Source: Apostichopus japonicus (Eukaryota; Echinodermata; Holothuroidea; Aspidochirotida; Stichopodidae). Taken from it: a stretch of 64,000 nt of DNA. The notes under the pieces are model-generated. The model was given only the letters and a program-made list of their open reading frames with translations, had not been told where the DNA came from and ran no database searches. Both the position numbers and the translations under genes were made by a program. Positions within the stretch are counted from its first letter, which is position 1. Every line of letters starts with the position of its first letter. Below are positions 24,401 through 32,709 of this stretch, one piece after another. The DNA lies in contig NC_092577.1 of NCBI RefSeq assembly GCF_037975245.1, forward strand, positions 30,967,398-31,031,397, in the 5' to 3' direction.

Positions 24401-26777
24401 GGTATTAGCATTAGGAAATTGTCTCAATGTTCTGGCTGTGATTTGGAAACGGTTGTTATTTATTCATGCTTATGATAAATGTATTGATTATATTGAGATA
24501 ATCAATAATAATTTCAATGCATTGAGATAATTGATAAACCAATGCATCAGAGAGTATTTGAGAATAGATAATATTTTGAAATATTTGTCTGTAACATTAT
24601 GAATGTGACTTTCTCTCATAGGTCGATGCTAACATGCAGGAGTCACACAAGAGAGATGCTGTCAGAAAGGGAAAATTCCATTTCAGGAAGGAACTGCACT
24701 CGAGTAAGATGGGTTTCTTCCCCCTAACGTGGGTGCGATGAGTGGGTGGCAAGAATGGAGGGTGTGGGCGAGGGTGGGGATGGGAATATGATAGAGTCAG
24801 GAAAAGCTTGAGGAAGTTATTTGGTGTTGCTTGCTTATTATTTTTATCTGTGATTTTCCAATTCTTTGTGAGTATTTGTTTTATATCTGAAATTGTCCAA
24901 AACTCAAGATGCCATTGGCAGTCTTCGATCATTTTGTTCTTTAGATTTAAGTATCAAAAGCGAGATTGATGGTTTGTATCTCTCAAGTTGAATACATTTC
25001 CGGTTGCTGCTTAAATGTGTCAGAGGTTAATACAAGATAACACAACACTTGTTGATATTTCGTCTGAGGTTTTTTCATGTAAGTTAAATGAAGAAAGCGA
25101 TAAATATTCCCTTAAATTATCTTTGGCCTGCAAGATGTGAACGGTAAACTCAAGCCGTAATGTCCCCTGTGGCGTGACTTTTCGATAGATTCTCACTTAT
25201 TTTGAAAGATTCCTGTCATTCTCTTGAGTACTTATCAGTGTGCTCTTCAAAGCTAGGTTATTCGGGCCACAATTACACATGTTTGTTACATATGAGTGTT
25301 AGCTCAGTGGTTAATGCCGGTGCTTTTCAATTATAAGGTCCCGAGTTTGAGTCACACCAAGATTAATGTATGTCGTCCATTTACAGAGTTGTTGACAATT
25401 GACAATTCATAATCATGGATGTTAAAAATGAATCTAAGAGACTGACTTCGGTCAGCTTGCAGCTTTGATAAGCCAACGAGGCTTCTTAGCGAGTTCCTGC
25501 TTGCAGGAGGATCTATAATACATACATTGTGACTTTTGTGTGTCATGTGACGTTATCCTTACAGAGTCTTCTAATCCAGAGGATGTGACTGCCGAGATGG
25601 ACATCAATACGATCATAAATGGTGGTAAAACCGAAGCTGGGACAGATTTCCCCGGTCTAATTCCTCTCGTTAACAGCTACATAGCGACTCTGGACGACGC
25701 TGATGTGGATACTACCTGCACCATCTCACAATACTTCAAACTTCTCTCAGACAGAGCTGCAGGTACGAACTAACCATTGAAAGAATAGTTATACATTTAT
25801 ATTAAATGCAGATGATGTTGTTATTACCTGCACCATGCATCTCACCATAGTGATACAATGATGTAGGCGTGTCAACTAGACCTATTTAAAGGTCACCCTA
25901 ACTGTGCTAGAAATTGAATAATGGCCATTCATATTTGGAACTTTAGGAAGTTATAAAATGCATTTTTTTGTGCATTTTGAGACATTTACTGTCTGAGAAT
26001 AATCTGGAGATATCAGAACCTCCAGGAAAGGGCTTTGGAAACCTTCCAGCAATTTTTAGCATGCTAACTTTGGTGGCAATACTGAAGACGTTTAAAAAAC
26101 CTGTATATTGAATGTACATTTCCATAAGCTAATCAAATAACCTGTGTCTTCTTATCAACCGATCAGCCAATCAGACGACTTACATAATGACTGTACTTGT
26201 CCACTAGCCAATCAAATAATCAGTATATTGAATATGCATGTTGACTAGCCAATCTAATAACGCGTACCTCGGCTGTACTTATTCACTAGCCAATCAAATA
26301 ATCAGTATATAGAATATGCTTGTCTGATAACTTGTATCCTGACAGTCAATCCAGTGACCAATCAAATAATTAGGTATATAGCCTGCACATGTCTGATAGC
26401 TAACCATATCAGCTATATCTTGACCAATCAAACACTCCGTATCTTTGCTTTTCTTCTCTGCTAGCCAATCAAATAAGCCGTACCTTGATTGTTACTTGTC
26501 CATTAGCCAATCAATTTGACTTCTTCATTCTCCAGGTCGACTAAAGACTACTGCCAGGTGGATGAGAGATTTTGTCGACAGCCATCCCAGTTACAGACAC
26601 GACTCTGTCATCTCAGAGGAAGTGAACTATGACCTCATAAAAACCATCGCTAATATCACCAAAGGGAACATGGACGGTGCCCAAGGGCTCCTCCACACAA
26701 CAGTATCCAAGTCTGTGGACGAGATCCCTGAATCCTTACAAGGTACGGGAGGGGTCTCAATCAATGGAAGCATGTAA
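9284..26777 (+). CDS. GCLC: Glutamate-cysteine ligase catalytic subunit (13 exons, 5' end missing)
   Basis: Catalyses ATP-dependent joining of glutamate and cysteine, the first and rate-limiting step of glutathione synthesis, in the cytosol with a modifier subunit GCLM. Exons: 9284-9403, 10494-10565, 12756-12872, 13299-13357, 17288-17502, 18578-18694, 19962-20100, 21372-21484, 22505-22597, 23491-23595, 24622-24703, 25565-25762, 26536-26777. All internal introns are GT-AG, and the joined frame is open for 556 codons to a TAA. Family blocks appear in order: [92 protein letters not shown]. The human protein is 637 aa, so about 87 N-terminal residues are missing. The first base completes a codon begun in an upstream exon that I could not find in 1-9283; it may lie outside the window. 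Identity is essentially certain; the last ~15 residues are less so. Confidence 0.96.
10494..10565 (+). CDS. GCLC: GCLC exon b
   Basis: Residues 41-64, ending in SITSFPR (human TITSFPR). The acceptor is TTTTGCAG and the donor GTATGT. The phase matches exon a: AG plus G gives Arg. Confidence 0.9.
10750..11400. repeat. Tandem duplication, ~220-bp unit, about 2.7 copies, in GCLC intron
   Basis: Units begin near 10755, 10990 and 11207 with TACTG(G/C)GAGCTCC, then TAGAAGTGGTCCTTTGGAA, an A-rich tract, and ACATGCTAAAATGTG. The minus-strand ORFs in this stretch come from the T-rich complement of the repeat. Confidence 0.8.
11934..12670. repeat. (TAC)n/(GTA)n trinucleotide array, ~735 bp, interrupted
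   Basis: Lies in the GCLC intron between 10565 and 12756, ending about 85 bases before the exon. It contains higher-order copies punctuated by AAATACTAC and ACAACTTATACTATTACT. The 68-aa Leu-rich ORF over it is an artefact. Confidence 0.95.
12756..12872 (+). CDS. GCLC: GCLC exon c
   Basis: Residues 65-103, with LGCPGF at the start and [16 protein letters not shown] near the end. The acceptor AATCAG follows the long (TAC)n array by under 100 bases; the donor is GTAAGT. Confidence 0.92.
13299..13357 (+). CDS. GCLC: GCLC exon d
   Basis: A short exon, residues 104-123, reading [19 protein letters not shown] (human TLTRNIRHRRGEKVVINVP). The acceptor is CTTTCAG and the donor GTGAGA. Confidence 0.92.
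13358..17287. other. GCLC intron 4 (recovered numbering), no gene seen
   Basis: About 3.9 kb. Notable contents: a segment at 14190-14295 resembling 22770-22895 (shared GTGCCTATT, GGTTTATGTCC and AGCCTGGCTGCA); a fragment at 14865-15040 starting with (GT)n and TAAACACGAT, of the family also at 57690; an 11-base C-run near 15551; and a short tandem of CAAAATATGCAGATTGCTAT at 16490-16545. Confidence 0.6.
17288..17502 (+). CDS. GCLC: GCLC exon e
   Basis: Residues 124-194, carrying the core block [18 protein letters not shown] and VTFQACN. Where human GCLC has a Cys-Cys pair (Cys248-Cys249) this protein has Ser166-Cys167. The exon ends in phase 0 with donor GTAAGT. Its intron upstream, about 3.9 kb, is the longest in the recovered gene. 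Confidence 0.96.
17690..18010. repeat. Tandem duplication, ~165-bp unit, two copies, in GCLC intron
   Basis: Both copies contain AACAGC(G/A)GTTTACTCTAAA, CATGATACAGCTAT(T/A)ATACC, and a small palindrome GACCTC(T/C)(T/C)GC(A/G)AGGTC, then GGTTTAATTCCT-like sequence. Confidence 0.75.
18578..18694 (+). CDS. GCLC: GCLC exon f
   Basis: Residues 195-233: [12 protein letters not shown], then LSDIDCRW, then RTKEERGEE. It matches human ALSAASPFYRGYVSDIDCRW. Phase 0 at both ends; acceptor TTTACAG, donor GTGATG. Confidence 0.94.
19962..20100 (+). CDS. GCLC: GCLC exon g
   Basis: Residues 234-280: [21 protein letters not shown], followed by a variable stretch ending QEMIDG. The donor is GTAAGC at 20101. 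The last ~65 bases of this exon, with its donor and the start of the intron, are copied several times downstream (20196-20835); only the first copy is in frame with the gene. Confidence 0.94.
20036..20835. repeat. Tandem array of a GCLC exon-3'-end/donor/intron unit
   Basis: The unit starts within exon g (AATTCAATGATACACATCTG at 20041) and runs through the donor into the intron. Further copies start at 20196, 20351, 20467, 20589 and 20711, with a partial one at 20822; spacing is 155, 155, 116, 122, 122 and 111 bases. The donor dinucleotide is intact at 20101, about 20527 and 20771. It is changed to TT in copies 2 and 3 and to AT in copy 5. Copies 4-6 share GGACAAGAAG where the exon has GGACGAGCAG, so two subfamilies exist. 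Confidence 0.9.
21098..21330 (-). mobile_element. tRNA-derived SINE, family A, copy 2
   Basis: A full copy with its tRNA-like head at the + strand right end: GAGTGACTCGAACTCGGGAC is the complement of a B box, and GTTAACCACATGTGCTAAC of an A box. It ends 41 bases before GCLC exon h. Confidence 0.85.
21372..21484 (+). CDS. GCLC: GCLC exon h
   Basis: Residues 281-317, with [19 protein letters not shown] and NDSDHFE (human NESDHFE). The acceptor is CTTCTTCAG and the donor GTAGGG; it ends in phase 0. Confidence 0.95.
22505..22597 (+). CDS. GCLC: GCLC exon i
   Basis: Residues 318-348: [15 protein letters not shown] and then [13 protein letters not shown], nearly identical to human. Phase 0 both sides; acceptor TTCCCAG, donor GTAAGT. 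Confidence 0.96.
23262..23372 (-). mobile_element. SINE head derived from a class II (Leu/Ser-like) tRNA
   Basis: On the minus strand it reads GTGGCAGAGTGGATAA (A box), then a long middle, then GGTTCCGGGTTCGATACC (B box) and CAGCCGGGTC. The spacing and GGCAGAGTGG suit Leu/Ser tRNAs. There is no clean acceptor-stem pairing, so I call it a SINE head, not a tRNA gene. The body probably extends left to about 23050. Confidence 0.6.
23491..23595 (+). CDS. GCLC: GCLC exon j
   Basis: Residues 349-383: [20 protein letters not shown], then a hydrophobic stretch ending in IPISK. Phase 0 both sides; acceptor ATCCATAG, donor GTATGT. Confidence 0.95.
24100..24420. repeat. Tandem repeat, 91-92-bp unit, three copies, with an inverted partial copy
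   Basis: Units start at 24157, 24249 and 24340 with GAACTGTT(T/C)ATACTGTCAG and include AGTATAGAGTGGTATTAGCA. An inverted partial copy at about 24104-24150 precedes them (TCATGCTTCAAAGCACT), so the array can fold. Confidence 0.85.
24622..24703 (+). CDS. GCLC: GCLC exon k
   Basis: Residues 384-411: [19 protein letters not shown] then HFRKEL (human KVDENMKVAQKRDAV and FYFRKD). The acceptor is TCTCATAG and the donor GTAAGA; it ends one base into a codon. Confidence 0.92.
25294..25527 (+). mobile_element. tRNA-derived SINE, family A, copy 3
   Basis: The head is on +: GTGTTAGCTCAGTGGTTAAT (A box region) and GAGTTTGAGTC (B box, one change from GGTTCGAGTC). The body follows, ending AGGAGGATCTATAATACATA. 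It ends 37 bases before GCLC exon l. Confidence 0.87.
25565..25762 (+). CDS. GCLC: GCLC exon l
   Basis: Residues 412-477: [28 protein letters not shown]. Cys462 (codon 25717-25719) aligns with human Cys553, the residue implicated in the disulfide to the GCLM modifier subunit. The exon lies 37 bases downstream of a SINE. Donor GTACGA. Confidence 0.94.
26110..26520. repeat. Degenerate minisatellite built on AGCCAATCAAATAA
   Basis: At least eight copies of (G)CCAATCAAATAA-like sequence spaced irregularly at roughly 40-80 bases, with ACTTGTCCACTAG and TATCTTGAC-like spacers. It lies in the last GCLC intron and is related, on the other strand, to the 41-bp array at 36670. Confidence 0.75.
26536..26777 (+). 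CDS. GCLC: GCLC terminal exon
   Basis: Residues 478-556: [20 protein letters not shown] aligns with human ARWMREFIANHPDYKQDSVI, after which the sequence is lineage-specific. TAA at 26775-26777 ends the frame. An AATAAA lies at 26787-26792, only ten bases further on. A GTACGG at 26743 could act as a donor to an unseen last exon, so the final ~12 residues are less certain than the rest. Confidence 0.88.
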
Positions 26778-26786
26778 ATTCTACTC

Positions 26787-26792
26787 AATAAA
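26787..26792 (+). terminator. Candidate polyadenylation signal of GCLC
   Basis: An AATAAA hexamer ten bases after the GCLC stop. This would give an unusually short 3' UTR. A second AATAAA near 28343 (context GAGGAATAAAATTTG) is an alternative that would give a 3' UTR of about 1.6 kb. Confidence 0.35.
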
Positions 26793-27093
26793 AGTTGCTT
26801 GCTTTTAATCTGTGTATTTTTTTTTACTGCATGGTATTTACTTTGTACACCATGGACATGTTTTCGATACCAGTTTTTTTTTTTTTAGAACGTATTGTCA
26901 CAAACATAATTCCATTATTTTTATGGCAGTACACATAATTATATGTTTTTGTTATCATGATTTACATTCTTCAATTATTTTTAAATTTAGAAAGAAATTA
27001 TTTTTAAGTTAAATTTTTTGTTTGTTTTAGCTTGTCATAATATTGGATCTTACTTTGCAATGTTTCCTCCAAAATATCTGTTCTTTTCTTTTA

Positions 27094-27266
27094 TGTGTAA
27101 AAGTAAGTTGGCCTGACGTTTCGATCCTAGCAGGATCTTCTTCAGAGGCTAAATGACAAGTTACAGTAACAGAGGGGACAAAAACACGTACAGAATACAG
27201 ACAGGTTAATGAGCACTGCAGGATCCTGCTAGGATCGAAACGTCAGGCCAACTTACTTTTACACAT
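27094..27266. mobile_element. Inverted repeat with ~43-bp near-perfect arms (Penelope-like or MITE fragment)
   Basis: The left arm runs from TGTGTAAAAGTAAGTTGG to GATCCTAGCAGGATC (27095-27137). The right arm, 27222-27265, is its reverse complement. The 84-base spacer is unique. On the minus strand, 27150-27111 resembles a hammerhead ribozyme. Similar sequence is common in animal repeats related to Penelope-like elements; assignment is tentative. Confidence 0.65.
27111..27150 (-). ncRNA. Candidate hammerhead ribozyme motif
   Basis: Reading down the minus strand: GCCT (stem I), CTGAAGA (fits core CUGANGA), A, GATCC-TGCTA-GGATC (stem II hairpin), GAAAC, GTC (cleavage triplet), AGGC (stem I partner). 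Stem III would be a palindromic ACGT, as in dimeric hammerheads. The extra A between CTGAAGA and stem II departs from consensus. Confidence 0.35.
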
Positions 27267-27814
27267 TCTATTACACAGGCTCTCTAGTGGATAAACAGTT
27301 TGCTAACAGTTTTATTTTATTTTGTTTTTCTTTTCTTTTAGAAAAGAGAAAAACTATTATGAATATGTGTTTGATTAAGAGCTTTATTTCCATTTATAGT
27401 AAGTTTAAAAAAAATTAAATTATTAAAAAATTAAGAGCTTTATTTCCATAGATGATACTAAGATTTATTTTGGCGCATGACCTTTTATCATACCTAGTCT
27501 ATTAACAGTAAATCGCATTTTGACAACTTTGTAAGGTTCAATACAGAAGAGCAAAGCTTGGATATTTCTAGAACTTTCTGATGTTTAACTCACCATTCCT
27601 GATTCTTGAAAAGTCTGTAGTGAATAGAGCACCGGTCGGAATCTCAATCTCGCTACAAAATTTCTTTTTCTTCTTTGCAAGTGTGTTTATAATGTCCCGA
27701 AACATTTTTCCATTGCTAATTATATGCATAATAAAAAAAAGCTGAATTTCTCTTGAAGTTTTCTTTTTGAAGTTTTATTGCATGAATTTGGGTGGTGAGG
27801 GAGGGTGGGGGGGG

Positions 27815-27975
27815 GGAGGTGTTACCTGGTTACGCGGTATGCAAGGTACTGTGGCTTCTTACTGGCGATCAGAAAAGAAACGGCCACATATTGATCACCT
27901 CCGAGTAAAAAGTTGGATCACTTGGTTGGTAGAACGCAGGACTTGTGATCCTGAAGTCGCTGAATAGAATCTCCT
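27815..27975 (+). mobile_element. tRNA-related repeat, family C, copy 1
   Basis: Shares TGTGGCTTNTNACTGG and neighbouring sequence with 40310-40480, then an A-box-like TTGGTTGGTAGAACGC. The B box is eroded. Confidence 0.5.
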
Positions 27976-30390
27976 TTTTCAACCAAAAACTTCCAGGCCA
28001 CTTTTTGCGTTAATAATTTTCAATTATGATATCAAAGTATGACACAGTTTGGTTAAAAAATGATGACACATGCATGGCATTCTGGTTATACTGTGTCATC
28101 ACTAAATGGACTTTGTCAACATGATATATATTGCTGCATTTAATAGTCAATATTAGATAATCCTCTTCATTTCTGTGTGCCACAGGTTCATGAATATTAA
28201 CATGTATAGCCTACCACACTATGAATATGCTTAGGCTTTGTAACGAGAACATTTTTTTCGTTTTCTGTTTTCCATAGTGCCATTCCATATGTTTAGAGCC
28301 AAACATTTTGCTATGTTGTATTTAACTTGTACAAACTTATGAGGAATAAAATTTGAAATTGTAACTTGAAATTGGTCAAAATGACACAACTCAATGTGAA
28401 ATACAAGCTTTAAGTGGTCAGGGCCATATTGAAAGATACAAGGTCATAATATAAAAAATGAAATATTAAAGATATCTATGACACAAACATGATGCTTTCC
28501 TCAGCTGGAAAAGATCTGTACCATCAGCAATTCCATAGGTGGATCCAAGGTAAGGGGTGAGGGAGGGTATGGGGGAGGGCCAGGGTAAGGAGTAGGCAAG
28601 GGTATGGGGTAGGGCAGGACCCCCCGCTTCTGATATTTAACATTAAAGGTTAGCTACAGACATATTGTTTGCTCAAACAAGGTACATAGTGGAACAAATT
28701 TATCTTAGGTATGGTTTCCTTTCTAACGATGTTTTCCTTATGCACCACTATTTGGCAGTATTTTTGGTATCTACCGGCAACTGTCTCCCGGGACCCCTCT
28801 TCTGAGAAATCATGAATCTGCCTCTGAAAGTCCCTTATGTTGTTACATTATTAAAACGGTTTGATAGGTAACTAGAAACAGGCAGCCGTTGATTACAATT
28901 GCTAATTACATTAAATTTTGTAGCTATTTAATATTTACTATTTATTATGGAAATATGGATAAATGCACTTTGATAGGTACCTCATTTTTTTTTCAATTAT
29001 TAAAAAGAAAATGTGGGAGTGTGGAAAATTTAATATTTTTGCCTTTGCATGTGATTTATGTGAATATTAGAAAAGAGAAAAAATCAACCAAAGTCATTTA
29101 TGATTCTGTAATAATAGATATTCAAATGGCAGGGGGGGGGGGCTGGAGAAAGAAGAGTGTCTTTGTTTGATCAATCTAAGTAAACCTTGAGCAAGGTTTT
29201 TGTAAAATGGACCAAAAGTGGTGTCCTTAAAATCAGCATTGCAACAGGGATGATGAAATTGGTCGTAAATTTAGTGTTCTTCTTTGATAAAACCTCAACA
29301 CGAAGAGACTAGATTCACCACAAATTTGATATTTTAACTGATTTTTTTCTCCAATTTTTGGCTAAACCTTTCCTTGCTCAATCTTTAGTTGTTACAAATT
29401 CCTTCTTTCCGCTTGTCATTTGTTTTCGACTTCTCGCTAGAGGTCGCTAGAATTTTTTCTGAAATAATTTTTGTCCAATGCAAAGGATGTTTTTTATGTG
29501 GCAAAACTTTGGTCTGAAAATTAACGGCGAGTTACCTCAAAGTGACGTCAGGTTTTGAAAACATACATCGTAATTTCTTCATTGTCACAATGACGGACGT
29601 CGTCCCAATATCAACGTTTATATGCAGTGGGTCCTATGGAAATTATAGACACTGTTGTATGTTTGTTATGATGTTGGATACAACGTACCCAGACTTTGCG
29701 ATAGCTATGCCTATTTGCGATGTTGTTTTCGATATGTATCAGGAGTATTCCTTTTACAGATCTATCATGTTTGTAGTCTGGATTTACAGGAGAACTTCGA
29801 TGGAATTGTTGTTTTTAATTCTAGAAAGAAACTTTAGCTCCTCAACACTTATCGTTTCTCTATTCTTTGGCATTTAAAACTTTCCAATTTGAATATTCAA
29901 ATTATTTTCAAGTGGGCAACTTCATCCTTTTTTCCTTTTCGTTGATGTATCTCATTTTGATGAGATTTCAAGGTTAACCAAGAACGCTGCTTTCAAATAT
30001 TTATGGAATATAATATACCTAAACATTGCAACTTTATCACAAAGAGATTCACGCATGACAAATGGAACAAAATATGTATTTTACTATCACTATGATTTCA
30101 TTTTGAAATTAAAATCATAAAAATAATTTTCTGCACATTGTTTGGCTTTTTATTTAATTTTTTTTTTTACTTTTACTAATTAGCTAAGTGTCTGAATCTA
30201 ATTACAACATAGCACTTTCATCTTCCCTCATTTTCACCCTTCTTATTTTTCCTTACCCTTCCCCTTACCCACAAGTCCTGATGAGAGGGTGGTCAGGGGG
30301 ACACAGCCCCAGAGCCTGGGTCACTCAGGGTGCTCCAGAAAATATGGGATAGCAGTAACTACTCATTTTGATAATATAAACCGAGAAATA
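27976..30390. other. Intergenic, no gene seen
   Basis: AT-rich sequence. A G-rich stretch of GGGTATGGGG(T/G)AGGG at 28550-28625. The longest ORF, 29542-29877 (111 codons, +), has no signal, domain or codon bias that I recognise. Confidence 0.5.
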
Positions 30391-30399
30391 TTAACTGAG

Positions 30400-30545
30400 A
30401 ATATAAAACTGAGAATATAAAGAGAATATAAGAGAACAATTATATATATAATATAATAATATATATAATAATAATATATAATATATATAAAATATAAAAA
30501 TTAATAAAAAATAATAATACAAAGAGAATATAAAACAGAATATAA
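30400..30545. repeat. AT-rich low-complexity (AATATA)-type tract
   Basis: Runs of AATATAAA and TATATAATAATATA with no other structure. Confidence 0.85.
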
Positions 30546-30942
30546 ACTTGACAAAAGAAAGCATGTCAAGAAGGGGGAGGGGGGTTCCTTTGACAGCATT
30601 TTGCCCAGGTCCCCTTTACCTTGCATGGTCCAATGTGTTAGCATCTGATTTACAGCAAATTGAGTGTGAAATTCAATTTAAACAGATGGGATGATGTAAT
30701 CATTAAAGCTAAACATTTTGTGATAAGTTATTCCCTTACAAACCCCATAGCTGTGTATACGAACCACATGGATTGTATATGGAAGGGTGAACTTTCTACA
30801 AGGGCCAAAAAAATCGTTGGTTGGAGCAAAAGGCCAGAAAGAAAGTATGGATTTATCACAATAAATTGATTGAAAAATATGCAGACTGGGTAGAGCGCTC
30901 AAGCCAAAAGGCTTTAAGTGCCTGCATACCTCATTCAGCATA

Positions 30943-31330
30943 ATCACTGGCAAGGGCGTAGGAACCGGGGGGGCTGGGGGCGCCAGCCCCCCCCCAGTGA
31001 AAAATGTGGAGGGGCGGAAGTATCATTCCGCCCCCCCGCTTCGCAAGTCAGAAAACCCCTTTTTCATTTCCAAATGAGAAAAAAAATCTCATTTGGAGCA
31101 CCAAATTGCATCTAAGGCCAGGTGAAAATACAAAATCAAGTTTACAAAATGGAGTGGGTGTTGAAGTGTGCTATATTGCACCAAATTGCATCTGAGGCCA
31201 CCTGGAAATGCAAAAATTTCCAAAGGGGAGGGGGAACCCTCTCCCTTAGACCCCTCCCCCAGACCGTCCATCAGTCTTCAGCCCCCCCCCCCCCCACTCA
31301 AAAGTACCTTCCTACGCCACTGATCACTGG
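30943..31330. mobile_element. hAT-type MITE, copy 1, with 8-bp target-site duplication
   Basis: Element 30951-31322 (372 bp) flanked by ATCACTGG at 30943-30950 and 31323-31330. Termini: CAAGGGCGTAGGAA and, reversed, CAGTGGCGTAGGAA, fitting the CAGnG start of hAT elements. It has internal C-runs and no transposase ORF. Confidence 0.85.
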
Positions 31331-31516
31331 GCCGATTTAAAATTAAAAAAATATATATATATTTATTGGATTTAGCGCGCGGACAGCCTATTTAGAACAC
31401 CTAGGGCTAAATTAATGCGAATGGACCAACAACTGTCCCAGTTGTAGGCCTAGTAACGTTTTTGTATTATATTAACTTAAACGGCGTTCATTAGCCTTCT
31501 CAACCCGGATCATGTC

Positions 31517-31555
31517 CACTGATCTGTACACTAACTGTTAGTGTACAGATCAGTG
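31517..31555. repeat. Perfect palindrome, 19-bp arms, 1-base spacer
   Basis: CACTGATCTGTACACTAAC, a single T, then its exact reverse complement. It could extrude as a cruciform or fold in RNA. The one-base loop argues against a pre-miRNA. Confidence 0.9.
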
Positions 31556-31815
31556 ATCATGTGCCATTCGTCGCCGGTCGGTATATTCCACTATTAAGTA
31601 GGGGTGTTTTATTTTATTTGTGTAGAATCCATAGAAAATTATTATTTATTTTAGTTCTATGGTAGAATCTAATGCAGTCGTTGTACTGAACGTTGTAGTC
31701 GGGTGGTAAGGACAACGTTACACCATCGGAGTGATATAGAGCTGGGAAAATGGGTGTTTTGTAATGCAGTATTCCGAATTGATACTAACCATCATATATA
31801 CGGGGAGGAGGTTGA

Positions 31816-31823
31816 TGACGTCA
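31816..31823. promoter_or_regulatory. Perfect CRE-like site upstream of the syncollin-like gene
   Basis: TGACGTCA about 490 bases upstream of the ATG at 32311. Another lies at 32833-32840 just after the gene, and another at 29543-29550. The consensus is known for CREB/ATF; function here is inference. Confidence 0.25.
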
Positions 31824-32310
31824 TGGTAACAAGTTCAAAGTGATCACGCTGTTATTGACATCAACCCTTTAATTGACAGCATACTCACCTATGTCTGGAC
31901 GGGGTGAGACTTTTATCAACACTTGCTTTGAAATAAATGATTCATTACGCACATTCTATTCATCTGCATTCTTTTGAATTGAACTTCCAAGTTTTCGTGG
32001 GATGATGACTTTGAATAGGACAGCTGTCAATGAAATTCAAAGATACATATTTTTCTAACAAACACTCATTTGTATTGTTGTTGTTGTTCAACTGTTTTGA
32101 TATTCGTGTTATGGATGGGAACATACACGGAAGTTCACCTATAAGACTACCCATGCAATTCGCTATAATTCCTGATACATACCGACAGACGCCGTTTTGC
32201 AGAAAGCTGTCTGCGTGATACCGGGAGACCCTCTTCATTTTCTATTAACGTCGCCCGACTTTCATCTTGTATTTGATTTCTGTATATCCATACTGTTACC
32301 ATAGGTGACA

Positions 32311-32709
32311 ATGTTGAGAACATTTGTTATCTGCTTGTGGGTATTTGTGGTAAATACAAGTGCCGCGTGCCCCCCTTCAGAGATTCGTGTCCAAGGGGAA
32401 CTACATCTAAGGTGTGCGACCGCCTTCGAGGGCAGGCAATGCCGAGGTCCCGCTAGAGTCCTATATAACCCTGAGACGAATGTTGACTTGGAAAGAGGAT
32501 GGGATAACAGAATCTCTGCCGTGGTTATAAATGGCGGATGTGAACTCACAGTTTGGTTGCGTCCCCATTTCCAAGGGGAAACCATAAGTTTCCCAGCTGG
32601 TGTGTTTTGGGATTTACACCTGTTTACTTGGCGTTGCTTCGCCAATGGACGTTGCGCAAACTGGGGAGATGCGATATCTTCCTATCGATGTATTTGTTTA
32701 GCAGGTTAA
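32311..32709 (+). CDS. Syncollin-like secreted protein
   Basis: A complete intronless 132-aa protein. Residues 1-19 form a signal peptide (MLRTFVICLWVFVV core, ending SAA before CPPS). The mature part has eight cysteines (20, 35, 44, 77, 109, 115, 127, 129). The C-terminal half matches vertebrate syncollin, a ~134-aa zymogen-granule protein of pancreatic acinar cells: NGGCELTVW versus its CELTVW, an AG-hydrophobic turn near 96, and WGDAISSYRCIC versus its WSNAISALYCRC. I chose ATG 32311; a GTG two codons upstream is open but is not a plausible start. An AG at 32303-32304 (CCATAG) could be the acceptor of a 5' UTR intron. By family knowledge syncollin binds granule membranes; a digestive or secretory role here is inference. 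Confidence 0.85.
   Translation: MLRTFVICLWVFVVNTSAACPPSEIRVQGELHLRCATAFEGRQCRGPARVLYNPETNVDLERGWDNRISAVVINGGCELTVWLRPHFQGETISFPAGVFWDLHLFTWRCFANGRCANWGDAISSYRCICLAG

Noticed and set aside
29542-29877. 111-codon ORF on +
   Set aside because: No recognisable domain, signal peptide or splice context; consistent with chance in AT-rich DNA.
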